Source: JAZNQL01 sp045531205
GTDB lineage: Bacteria; Bacillota; Clostridia; UMGS1883; UMGS1540
DNA: 64,000 nt
Reading direction: 5' to 3'
Assembly: GCA_045531205.1 (NCBI GenBank)
Contig: JAZSDN010000052.1
Span: 1-64,000 of the forward strand
The notes beneath the pieces were generated by a model that was given only the letters and a program-made list of their open reading frames with translations, was not told the origin of the DNA and did no database searches. The translations under genes were made by a program, and so were the position numbers. Numbering within the stretch: the stretch's first letter is position 1; each line of letters opens with the position of its first letter. This document shows positions 26,621 through 34,060 of this stretch, piece by piece.

Positions 26621-27517
26621 TTATTTATTCATTTCAAATGTAAGCTCGATAAGCTTGCCTTCAAGCTTTGGCATTTGTGCTGAATTTTTAAGGTAGTTTG
26701 TAAACCAGTTTTCGTATGCCTCATCCTTTGTATCTATGCATTTTTGAATAAGTCTTTTTACTTCGGCAATTTTTTCTTCTTCTGTGTGGTCAGGATTATT
26801 TATCTTATATTCTGCAAGAAAAACATATTCGGGCATTTGGAGTTGTTTTAAGGTTTGTTCAACCTCGAAGCGTTTTGCGTTACTTTCGCTCATAACAAAA
26901 GGTGTTTCTATATCTATTTTTTCTGTTATTCCCATTTCCTTCATAAATACCTGTGCCATTACGTGTTCACTGTCTGGGTCGGGATGAACTCTGTCACAAC
27001 AACGGAATTTATCTTCCTTCATATAATTGCTCATTATTGAGAAAAAGTCAATGCATTTTGCACTGTGTTTATTTGCAAGCTCTTTTACAAACTCGGCAGC
27101 TTTTGCAAGACCCGTGTTTGCATCATTTTTTTCAAGCTCAGGGAAATGAACATCGTCGAAAGGTGTTGGAGTGCATAAAACCAGTTCTACACCGCAGGAT
27201 GTTATTTTTTCGGCAATCAGACTCATATTTTCTCTGTAAATATTAAGTGCTTCCTCTTTCTTTTTATCAAGGTCAGTTTTGTCAAAAGATTCTGCATAAA
27301 GACCTGTGTTTACGTCGTTCATTCCAAGCATAAGCACAACTGTATCGGGGCTGTGAGTCATACAGGTTTGAAATAAGCGATGAATTGCATAAGACGCCCT
27401 GTCGCCTCCTATGCCACAATTAAATACGCAGTATTCATTTTTTACATTTTCAAAAACTTCGGCAATCCATCTGCCGTTTTGTGTAATACTGTCGCCCAAA
27501 AAACATATTGTTTTCAT
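26621..27517 (-). CDS. SGNH/GDSL-family hydrolase
   Basis: 298 aa, no signal peptide, so cytoplasmic. Block I GDSIT (residues 8-12, Ser10 nucleophile), block II Gly (CGIGGDRA), block III GMNDVN (about 68) and block V DRVHPD (about 175, Asp-His of the triad) are all present. Longer than typical SGNH esterases because of a helical C-terminal extension (about 200-298) with many Glu/Lys. Probably deacylates an acetylated sugar or other ester. AAGGAG precedes the start. Confidence 0.85.
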   Translation of the reverse strand: MKTICFLGDSITQNGRWIAEVFENVKNEYCVFNCGIGGDRASYAIHRLFQTCMTHSPDTVVLMLGMNDVNTGLYAESFDKTDLDKKKEEALNIYRENMSLIAEKITSCGVELVLCTPTPFDDVHFPELEKNDANTGLAKAAEFVKELANKHSAKCIDFFSIMSNYMKEDKFRCCDRVHPDPDSEHVMAQVFMKEMGITEKIDIETPFVMSESNAKRFEVEQTLKQLQMPEYVFLAEYKINNPDHTEEEKIAEVKRLIQKCIDTKDEAYENWFTNYLKNSAQMPKLEGKLIELTFEMNK

Positions 27518-27543
27518 AAAATTTCTCCTTTTCTCGTGTTAAA

Positions 27544-28599
27544 TCATTCGTTTATTATTACTTCTTTTATAACTATCGGAGTTAAAGGTGCGTCATTTTC
27601 ATTAGTTTCTGAAGAACAGATTTTATCTACAACGTCCATTCCCTCAATTACTTCTCCAAAGCCTGCATAAGAACCATTCAAATGAGATGCCTCTTTTTGC
27701 ACAATGAAAAACTGGCTGCTTGCCGAATTAGGGTCATCAGTTCTTGCCATTGAAATTGTCCCCCTTTTATGAGGCATTAAATTAAATATTCCATTATATA
27801 TAAACTCACCTTCGATAGGATTTGAGTTTTTATATTCATTGTTAGCGGTATATCCCCCACCCTGGGCAACAAAATCGTTTATTACTCTGTGGAATATTGT
27901 GTTATTATAAAATTTGTTTTTTGCCAAATTCACAAAGTTTTCACATGTTTGCGGTGCTATTTGAGGGTAAACTTTAAAGGTTATCTCTTCCCCGCTCTCA
28001 AGCACAATTTTGCCTGTTATTCCTTCCAGCGTACCATCTGCATAGGCTTCATATACAGAATATCCCTGATATAATAAAGCTTGAAAAACTTCGCATTTTT
28101 CTGCAAGCCCTGCGTTGTTTTCAATTTCTCCCAAATCGTACTTTATATCTACTGTTCTGGTTTCTGAAATCCAATCTACTTTTGCTCCCAAAAGCTCCGA
28201 AACGGCTCTTACGGGGACTAATGTTCTTGATTCCGATATATATGGGGGTACATCCATTTTATAGGTTTTTGAAAGCGCCAGCCCGTCAAGGTGGAAGGCT
28301 GTTTGCTGTCCTACCCATAAAACATAAAGATTATCTTTTCTGTAAAGGGTGATACCGCCTGTGTTCTCGGACCAATGAACATCGCAGTTCAATTTTTCGC
28401 TTATAGCACGCAACGGAACCAGCACTCTGTCTCCGACGTAAGCTCCGTTATCGTACACCGACATTGTTTGTGCAGGTACGTCGGTTACAAGCTTTTCGCC
28501 GTTAATTAAAATTGTTATTTCCTGATTTGCTAAAGCTGCAGGGGTAAATAATGTTATTAAGATTAGCAATGCCAAAATTGTTGATAATAATTTTTTCAT
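27544..28599 (-). CDS. Secreted cyclophilin fused to copper-amine-oxidase-like stalk domain
   Basis: 351 aa. Signal peptide (1-24, ending ALAN), a copper amine oxidase N-terminal-like stalk region in two repeats (about 28-150; VPLRAISEKLN and VPVRAVSELLG are its hallmark), a short linker, and a cyclophilin-type prolyl isomerase (about 190-350) with FHRVI, FVAQGG and SASSQFFI active-site motifs. It should fold exported proteins outside the membrane, anchored to or near the wall by the stalk domain. The stalk-cyclophilin fusion is uncommon but has clear domain borders. Confidence 0.87.
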   Translation of the reverse strand: MKKLLSTILALLILITLFTPAALANQEITILINGEKLVTDVPAQTMSVYDNGAYVGDRVLVPLRAISEKLNCDVHWSENTGGITLYRKDNLYVLWVGQQTAFHLDGLALSKTYKMDVPPYISESRTLVPVRAVSELLGAKVDWISETRTVDIKYDLGEIENNAGLAEKCEVFQALLYQGYSVYEAYADGTLEGITGKIVLESGEEITFKVYPQIAPQTCENFVNLAKNKFYNNTIFHRVINDFVAQGGGYTANNEYKNSNPIEGEFIYNGIFNLMPHKRGTISMARTDDPNSASSQFFIVQKEASHLNGSYAGFGEVIEGMDVVDKICSSETNENDAPLTPIVIKEVIINE

Positions 28600-28670
28600 A
28601 TTCCATATCCTCTTTTTCTTTTGAATATATGTTATATAATAGCATATTTAAAAAGTTAATGCAATGGAAA

Positions 28671-28708
28671 AGAAAAAAACAAACTGAAAAATCAGTTTGT
28701 TTTTTTCT
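28671..28708. terminator. Terminator after the ASRT-like gene
   Basis: 17-bp stem AGAAAAAAACAAACTGA with its complement and an AAAA loop, 10 bp past the minus-strand stop at 28719. Confidence 0.85.
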
Positions 28709-28718
28709 TTTTATCTTA

Positions 28719-29087
28719 TCAGAATGAAAATCCTTCTACACTGTAGTATGACATATTTACCTGTCTTACATCAAGTCTGCCAAAACAAGCACATATCGGA
28801 AGGGTACTCTTTACCCAGATGGTGTACTGTACTGATTCTCCAAGCTGGAAGCCTTGTGCGCCTAAAGGCTTATCAAGTCTTACGCAGGTTGTTCTCATAC
28901 CATCAAGCTCTACAAAGATTCCTGTTTCGGGTTCTCTGTCTTCAAAAACAAGTACGAGTTCAATTGAGGTTTTTTCCTCGTTTAAGTTTGTGAGCATAAG
29001 TGCTTCGTGACCTTCAAATTCGGGATTATCTCCCTTGGGAGGTAAATATCCGTCACAGAATACCCAGTTTTTCTTTCCTTTTTGCAT
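28719..29087 (-). CDS. Sensory-rhodopsin-transducer (ASRT, PF07100)-like beta-sandwich protein
   Basis: 122 aa, cytoplasmic. KNWVFCDGYLPP at the start, GHEALMLTNLN, LVFEDREP (about 48) and a late RLDVRQ follow the residue pattern of the Anabaena sensory rhodopsin transducer family, small tetrameric beta-sandwich proteins. There is no rhodopsin gene here, so the likely role is binding a small ligand or partner, not light signalling. It is 14 bp behind the creatinase-like gene with its own GAGAGGG site, so both proteins are probably made together. Assignment by eye. Confidence 0.75.
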   Translation of the reverse strand: MQKGKKNWVFCDGYLPPKGDNPEFEGHEALMLTNLNEEKTSIELVLVFEDREPETGIFVELDGMRTTCVRLDKPLGAQGFQLGESVQYTIWVKSTLPICACFGRLDVRQVNMSYYSVEGFSF

Positions 29088-29101
29088 TATTATTCCCTCT
29101 C

Positions 29102-30295
29102 TTATTTAAATATTTTTGGAAGTGCGTTATCATTATATGTTGTCATACGTTTTGCGCCTTTATCGGTGATGAGATAACAGTCTTCAACACGGAAAGACCC
29201 CCATTCCATACCCTTGAAATATGCATCAATACAAATTGCCATATTTTCTTCAATTACTCGCTTATTGTCTACTGTGAATACCGGGGCTTCACATTCAAGC
29301 ATACCTGTGCTATGCAAGCTTCCGTAGGGACAGTAATCTATGTAGCCATATTTCGTGAGGTAGTCTGTATATGCATTCAAAACTACATCACAGGGTGTGC
29401 CCGGTATCATTTTTGCTGATGCATAATTTAATGCTTCATAAGCACACATAACTGCGTCCTTGATTTTCTGCGGAATTTCGCCAAGCACCAAGGGACTGCA
29501 GATAATACCGTTATATCCTTCATAGCAAACGCCTGCTGCAAGGTTTATGATTTCGCTTTCCCCAATTTTACGAAGAGTGTTTCGGCACATACTTATATAT
29601 GAATTTTTCTGTCCTGTTGCAACCATGGGAGCAAATGACTGTACATAGCTTTCTGCTCCAAGGCTCATCATTTCAGCTTCAAACATACCTTCGATATGGC
29701 GTTCTGTCATGCCTGCTTCTATTTTGGGAACAACTGTTTCAAACATTTTTGAAACCATTTCCCAGTTTGTTTTTAAAACTTCGATTTCAGCAGGGCTCTT
29801 TCTTATTCTCTGTTCGTAATGAACATCATCAAAATCAACAATTTCTGCATCGGCAAAAACTTTTTTGAGTTTGTTCATAATAATTGCAGGGAAAATCAGG
29901 CGCCCGATAAAAGCTATTTTCTTTGCAGAGGGATGTTCTGCTTTTACCTGCGCAAACAATTCTTCAAAATCAAGCTGACCTTCTGTATCATATTCAAATC
30001 CGCTTACTTCGCCTATTTCGGGCAAGATTGCTATGCGGCTTTCGGGAAGTGCGTTTTGTACTTCACAGTAGTCAAAGGATGCCTGTCCGCTACATACAAT
30101 TACTTCTCCTTCGGCAGGAATTACTATTGCCGAGCTTTCGTTTACAGGGGCAAATCCGCAGTAATATCTTACAATACCGATTTCTAAAAGGTTTGAAAAG
30201 CCTACTACAATGTCAACTCCCCTTTTTGCCATTTCTTTACGCAGTGCGGTTACTCTCTGAAGGTACTCCTTACCTTCGATTTTAGGATAATTCAT
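29102..30295 (-). CDS. M24-fold (Xaa-Pro aminopeptidase/creatinase-like) protein
   Basis: 397 aa from ATG at 30295 with GGAGG 6 bp upstream; that start overlaps the AraC stop. The N-terminal creatinase_N domain (about 1-150) and C-terminal pita-bread fold (155-397) are complete. Metal-dependent M24 peptidases use Asp-Asp-His-Glu-Glu; here the Asp positions read INLAAGVCYEGYNG (about 247-262), without the two Asp ligands. A His (HSTG, about 328) and the late Glu (RVEDCYLIT) remain. Creatinase also lacks metal, so this is more likely a creatinase-like amidinohydrolase or other non-metal enzyme than a peptidase. Confidence 0.82.
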   Translation of the reverse strand: MNYPKIEGKEYLQRVTALRKEMAKRGVDIVVGFSNLLEIGIVRYYCGFAPVNESSAIVIPAEGEVIVCSGQASFDYCEVQNALPESRIAILPEIGEVSGFEYDTEGQLDFEELFAQVKAEHPSAKKIAFIGRLIFPAIIMNKLKKVFADAEIVDFDDVHYEQRIRKSPAEIEVLKTNWEMVSKMFETVVPKIEAGMTERHIEGMFEAEMMSLGAESYVQSFAPMVATGQKNSYISMCRNTLRKIGESEIINLAAGVCYEGYNGIICSPLVLGEIPQKIKDAVMCAYEALNYASAKMIPGTPCDVVLNAYTDYLTKYGYIDYCPYGSLHSTGMLECEAPVFTVDNKRVIEENMAICIDAYFKGMEWGSFRVEDCYLITDKGAKRMTTYNDNALPKIFK

Positions 30296-31181
30296 TTTTT
30301 GCCTCCTCATTTTTATTTTGCATTTTTTGTTTTTTGTAAGCTAATGGTGATACTCCAACAAAATTCTTAAACATTGCACCAAAATACTTTGCCTCCGAAA
30401 AGCCGAGTTCTCTTGATATGCATGCTATCGAATTTTCAGTTTTAACAAGCAGTTTTTTTGCTTCTTCAATTTTTAACCGGTTAAAATAGGTAAACAACGA
30501 TTCTCCCGTTTGTTCTTTAAACACTTTACAAACAAAAGAACGCGAATAATTGACCTTGTTACAAATGTCTTTAAGTTGCAATTTCCGATGTATATTCTTT
30601 TGTAAAAATTCTTTTATGATATTAACAAGACCTGTGTAAAATTCGTCCTGATCCAAAAATACTATTTCCGAATTTTGTCCTGCCGAAAGTTTTCTTATCA
30701 ACGCTATAAGAAGATATTCAAGCTGCAGTATAATAGCCTGCTGCCCACCAAAATTCGGATGAGGCAAAAGCTCCATAACATCATTTTCGTTTATGCAGAA
30801 AGTATGTTTGTATTCGCCTATTATTCCTTCTATCAGCTTTGCTTGCTCTTTTTCAAGAGAAAAAGTTACTCCGCCAAGTGATTTCAAAACTTGAGAAGAA
30901 CACTCAAAACAAATTACAAAAGCTTTATTTTTATTTCCTTTTGCTGAAAAATATGAGTGTGTTTTATCGGGTGGCAAAAATATTATATCATCCTGAACAA
31001 GAGTATATTTTTCATTTTCAAGAGTAAGTTCAATATTCCCGCTTTCGACATAGCATATTTCCCAAAAATCATGTTTTTCGACATAATCTTTGTACTTCCC
31101 CTCAAAATCAAGATATTCCAGAGCTATCAGTTCTTTTACATCTACTACATTTAGGCTTTTATGCCTTAGATAAGTTTTCAT
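30282..31181 (-). CDS. AraC-family regulator (cupin sensor)
   Basis: 299 aa. Cupin sensor (about 25-100; HDFWEICYVESG, IIFLPPDKTHS) and C-terminal double HTH (195-290; LKDICNKVNYSRSFVCKVFK and IACISRELGFSEAKYFGAMFK). Its stop lies in the start region of the creatinase-like gene, so it heads an operon with that gene and the ASRT-like gene and probably controls them. It has its own promoter (31215-31243), separate from the RNA transcript upstream. Paralogue of the AraC gene at 21646. Confidence 0.88.
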   Translation of the reverse strand: MKTYLRHKSLNVVDVKELIALEYLDFEGKYKDYVEKHDFWEICYVESGNIELTLENEKYTLVQDDIIFLPPDKTHSYFSAKGNKNKAFVICFECSSQVLKSLGGVTFSLEKEQAKLIEGIIGEYKHTFCINENDVMELLPHPNFGGQQAIILQLEYLLIALIRKLSAGQNSEIVFLDQDEFYTGLVNIIKEFLQKNIHRKLQLKDICNKVNYSRSFVCKVFKEQTGESLFTYFNRLKIEEAKKLLVKTENSIACISRELGFSEAKYFGAMFKNFVGVSPLAYKKQKMQNKNEEAKNELS

Positions 31182-31214
31182 TTGAAATTACCCCATACTT
31201 TTTATATCAATTTT

Positions 31215-31243
31215 ATTATATATAAATCATTCTGCAATGTAAA
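31215..31243 (-). promoter_or_regulatory. Promoter of the AraC gene at 30282
   Basis: TTTACA (31243-31238), 17 bp, TATAAT (31220-31215). It lies downstream of the terminator at 31320-31370, so the AraC gene does not need transcription from the RNA gene above it. Confidence 0.7.
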
Positions 31244-31319
31244 CCTAAAATCTTCTTTTTATATACTAAAATATTCTATAAAATATTTTTTGTGTTATCT
31301 TTTGGGTATTTTTTTACAT

Positions 31320-31706
31320 AAAAAAAGAAGTGACCCCCGAACGCTTTACGCTTTTTCGGGGGTCACTTCTGTTCTATCTTGATATCTAACATCAATTTAA
31401 CCTCTCTTTCTTAAACTGTCTTTTACTGCTCCATCACAACTTCTCACGCATATAAGTTTTATTTTTTCCTCTAATGAGGACACCCTGATGTTAAGATGCT
31501 TTTTTTTTGCCGTAAAAGACGCTTTGTTTTGACTTTTAATATGACAGGCTTTATATCTTTTTCAAACAACTTATGTCCTTCTTAAAATGTCATCTATATA
31601 AATTTGCTCTCGCTTTCTTTTTTATTCTTCCTTCTTCTATCCTGCCGTCATATCCAAAGTCTGAAGTTTACTTTTTCATTGGACTGTACCTTCCTTTCTT
31701 AACTTC
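31320..31706 (-). ncRNA. Candidate structured non-coding RNA, about 387 nt, family unknown
   Basis: A complete transcription unit without a protein gene. Promoter at 31713-31741; terminator stem at 31326-31370 followed by T7. Pairings along the RNA: GAAGUU/AACUUC near the 5' end (31706-31701 with 31668-31663); AUGACA/UGUCAU (31593-31588 with 31546-31541); GUCUUUUAC with GUAAAAGAC (31520-31512 with 31426-31418); UAACAUCA with UGAUGUUA (31493-31486 with 31394-31387); a UCCUC/GAGGA hairpin (31480-31467). The 9-bp and 8-bp pairings interleave, forming a pseudoknot. It also contains very short reading frames with near-overlapping stops and starts, the last being MLDIKIEQK ending within the terminator stem. 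It is not tmRNA (no tRNA-like end) and I see no RNase P, 6S or SRP hallmarks. Confidence 0.6.
31326..31370 (-). terminator. Strong terminator of the candidate RNA
   Basis: 16-bp perfect stem AGAAGTGACCCCCGAA with its complement, 13-nt loop, T7 on the minus strand. Confidence 0.95.
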
Positions 31707-31712
31707 GATTAC

Positions 31713-31741
31713 AGTATACCACATAAAAAGCCTTATTTCAA
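31713..31741 (-). promoter_or_regulatory. Sigma-A promoter of the candidate RNA
   Basis: TTGAAA (31741-31736), 17 bp, TATACT (31718-31713); predicted start near 31706. Confidence 0.75.
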
Positions 31742-31805
31742 TTGACATTTTATAAAAAGTTTTTGTCCACGATTTGTTTAATAGGGAGAAAATCTCAAAA
31801 ACCTA

Positions 31806-31910
31806 TTTACAAACACTAAAACTTTATGTTATAATTATTTTGTTGGTGTTTTGAAAAACGCCTTTAATTTTAAGGAGCTGTAAAAAATTATTTTTTTACA
31901 GCTCCTTCTT
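31806..31910 (+). ncRNA. Candidate short plus-strand transcript (about 65 nt)
   Basis: Promoter TTTACA (31806-31811), 18 bp, TATAAT (31830-31835). The predicted RNA has a GGTGTTTT/AAAACGCC hairpin and then a strong terminator: AAGGAGCTGTAAAAAA with complement (31872-31907). No reading frame of note. It is divergent from the larger RNA, 65-90 bp apart. Confidence 0.4.
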
Positions 31911-31935
31911 TAGGGGATAGGAAAAAATGTTCAGA

Positions 31936-32024
31936 ATGGACAAACTGAGCTACAGCAAGGCTTTGCCTTGCTGTAGGATACCCGAAGGCGTACAAAGGTA
32001 CGTCGAGAGGCGAAGTTTGTTCAT
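31936..32024. repeat. Branched palindromic element
   Basis: Outer arms ATGGACAAACT (31936-31946) and AGTTTGTTCAT (32014-32024, one mismatch) enclose a perfect 12-bp hairpin CTACAGCAAGGC-TTT-GCCTTGCTGTAG (31950-31976) and a small CGTAC/GTACG hairpin (31989-32002). Folded, this gives a three-way junction. It lies in gene-free sequence; 32030-32169 holds further A/T-rich hairpins (for example CTAATTTAT/ATAAATTAG at 32075-32098). Confidence 0.6.
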
Positions 32025-32130
32025 AGCAAAAAACATAAATTTTCAAGAAAAAATCAAAAAATTGATTTTTTCAACCTAATTTATCTGTTTATAAATTAGA
32101 CTTACAAAGTGTTTTTCTTATATTTCTTTG

Positions 32131-32161
32131 TTTTTTGCGGTCTGGACTTTTTTTACATCCC
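32131..32161 (-). repeat. 3'-UTR repeat, copy 1
   Basis: Minus-strand GGGATGT..AAAAAAGTCCAGACCGCAAAAAA starting 8 nt after the Na/Pi gene stop. Nearly identical to 34029-34060 (differences at the GTCCAGAC/GTCTAGAC centre and one inserted base). Confidence 0.7.
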
Positions 32162-32169
32162 CTTTGTTT

Positions 32170-33918
32170 TTAATCTTCTATTAAATATTTTTGTGCGTAA
32201 TCTGCATATTTTTTATCAAACTCTGCATTGTTCATTTTCATACTGCGTAAAGACTGATGTATATTCATATTATTCTCTTGCGCGTCCATAATGCAAACGG
32301 CTATATTTGAACAATGGTCTGCGGTTCTTTCAAGGTTTGTAATAAGGTCTGCCCATACGAAGCCTGCTTCAATAGAACATTCTCCATTTTGAAGTCTTTG
32401 AATATGTCCGTTACGAAGTCTTGTTTTTAATCCATCGATAACCTGTTCCAAAGGCTCTACGTTGCGTGCTGCCTCTAAATCATTTTTAACAAAAGCATTA
32501 TAGGACAAGGTAAGTATTTCGGAAACTGCACTGCAAAGAATGTTAAGTTCCTTTTGCGCCTCTTTGGTAAATGCCATATCTTTGCTTTTAAGTTCTTCGG
32601 CTGATTCTACAAGGTTTACGCTGTGGTCGGATATTCTTTCAAAATCTCCTATAACCTTTAAAAGCTTTGATACTGTAGCACTGTCGCTGTCACTTATCTG
32701 ATGACCGCTGAGTTTAACAAGATATGTTCCTAAAATGTCTTCAAAGTGATCTGCCTTATCCTCGGCTTTACGGATTTCTTCCGCACTTTGGGAATCATAC
32801 TTATTCAGCATATTAAGTCCTTTCTTTAATCCTGATACTGCAAGTTCTGCCATTTCGCACACCAAATTACTGCAGCGTTCGAGTGCAATGGGAGGTGTTG
32901 TGAGTAATCTTTCGTCAAGTTCTGTAATAACTTCTTTTTTCTCCGTGTCAGGCACAAGTTTAATTGCAAGTTTTTCAAGCAAAGATGACATTGGCAAAAG
33001 AAGTACCGTACATGCAATATTAAATATTGAGTGTGATATTGCAATACCAAAATGTGATGCCGCAGAATCAAGCAATACAGGTTTGAAAGCTACCGAGATT
33101 AAGCTGAATACTGAAAGCCAGATTACTGTACCTATAATATTGAATGACAAATGCACTATGGCTGCACGTTTTGCATTTTTGTTTGTACCAAAGGATGAAA
33201 GAATTGCGGTTATACAGGTACCTATATTCTGCCCCATAATAATGGGAACTGCAGCTCCATAAGATACCTGACCTGTAGCAGAAAGTGCCTGCAATATACC
33301 AACTGACGCTGAACTTGATTGTATGATTGCTGTAAGAACTGCCCCTACAAGTACACCTAAAACAGGGTTTTTAAACATTAAAAACATATTCTGAAAGGCA
33401 GGTACATCGGCAAGTCCTGAAACAGCGTCGCTCATTGTGTCCATTCCAAACATAAGCGTAGCAAACCCGAGTAAAATTGTACCTGTATCTTTTTTCTTGC
33501 TTGTTTTTGAGAACATTAAAAGTACTGTTCCTATTAAAGCAAGGACAGGTGTAAACGATGTAGGTTTTAGCAGCTTTAAAAACATATTACTGCTTGATAT
33601 TCCGCCAAGGCTTAAAATCCACGAAGTTATGGTTGTACCTATATTTGCGCCCATTATAACACTGATGGACTGTTTCAAGGTCATAATTCCTGAGTTTACA
33701 AAGCCGACCACCATAACAGTTGTTGCAGAAGAACTTTGAATAACTGCAGTTACGCCAAGGCCTGTTAAAAAGCCTGCAAGCTTATTTTTGGTAAGTCTTT
33801 CAAGAACTTTTTTAAGACTTCCTCCCGCTCTGCGTTCCAATGCATCGCCCATTACGCTCATACCAAAAAGAAACAAGCATAAACCTCCGATAAGTGTTAA
33901 CACGTCAAAAATATTCAT
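32170..33918 (-). CDS. Na+/phosphate symporter family protein with PhoU domain
   Basis: 582 aa. Two inverted membrane repeats each with the family signature (AVIQSSSATTVMVVGF near residue 60, AIIQSSSASVGILQ near 198), about eight to nine spans to residue 310, then a cytoplasmic PhoU-like four-helix region (335-550) with the typical ISDHSVNLVE and ERTADHCSNIA stretches. It takes up phosphate with sodium; the PhoU-like tail may sense phosphate status. Good AGAGGTG start. Transcribed in the same direction as the KdpDE-like pair, about 140 bp downstream of it, which may control it. Confidence 0.92.
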   Translation of the reverse strand: MNIFDVLTLIGGLCLFLFGMSVMGDALERRAGGSLKKVLERLTKNKLAGFLTGLGVTAVIQSSSATTVMVVGFVNSGIMTLKQSISVIMGANIGTTITSWILSLGGISSSNMFLKLLKPTSFTPVLALIGTVLLMFSKTSKKKDTGTILLGFATLMFGMDTMSDAVSGLADVPAFQNMFLMFKNPVLGVLVGAVLTAIIQSSSASVGILQALSATGQVSYGAAVPIIMGQNIGTCITAILSSFGTNKNAKRAAIVHLSFNIIGTVIWLSVFSLISVAFKPVLLDSAASHFGIAISHSIFNIACTVLLLPMSSLLEKLAIKLVPDTEKKEVITELDERLLTTPPIALERCSNLVCEMAELAVSGLKKGLNMLNKYDSQSAEEIRKAEDKADHFEDILGTYLVKLSGHQISDSDSATVSKLLKVIGDFERISDHSVNLVESAEELKSKDMAFTKEAQKELNILCSAVSEILTLSYNAFVKNDLEAARNVEPLEQVIDGLKTRLRNGHIQRLQNGECSIEAGFVWADLITNLERTADHCSNIAVCIMDAQENNMNIHQSLRSMKMNNAEFDKKYADYAQKYLIED

Positions 33919-33995
33919 TTAGTCACCTCTTATGTATTTTTATTTACATTTGAAGTTTAACACATTTTTGGTTAAGATGCGGTTAAGAAGTAAAA

Positions 33996-34026
33996 AATCG
34001 GTACAAAAATTTTTTGCACCGATTTT
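33996..34026 (-). terminator. Hairpin terminator after the response regulator gene
   Basis: AAAAAATCGGT / ACCGATTTTT stem, with A/T-rich inner pairs, between the 3'-UTR repeat and the Na/Pi gene. Confidence 0.65.
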
Positions 34027-34028
34027 TG

Positions 34029-34060
34029 TTTTTTGCGGTCTAGACTTTTTTGACATCCCA
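34029..34060 (-). repeat. 3'-UTR repeat, copy 2
   Basis: Begins at the base right after the response regulator stop codon: GGGATGTCAAAAAAGTCTAG then ACCGCAAAAAACAAA. Its core GTCTAGAC is a perfect palindrome. Copy 1 is at 32131-32161. Confidence 0.7.

Noticed and set aside
21646..31181. The two AraC genes as a transposition footprint
   Set aside because: They are diverged paralogues with different target operons and no flanking repeats or insertion sequences.
31320..31706. Orphan RNA read as tmRNA or RNase P RNA
   Set aside because: No tRNA-like CCA end or proteolysis-tag frame for tmRNA; none of the conserved RNase P core (GAGGAAAGTCC, ACAGAAA) is present.
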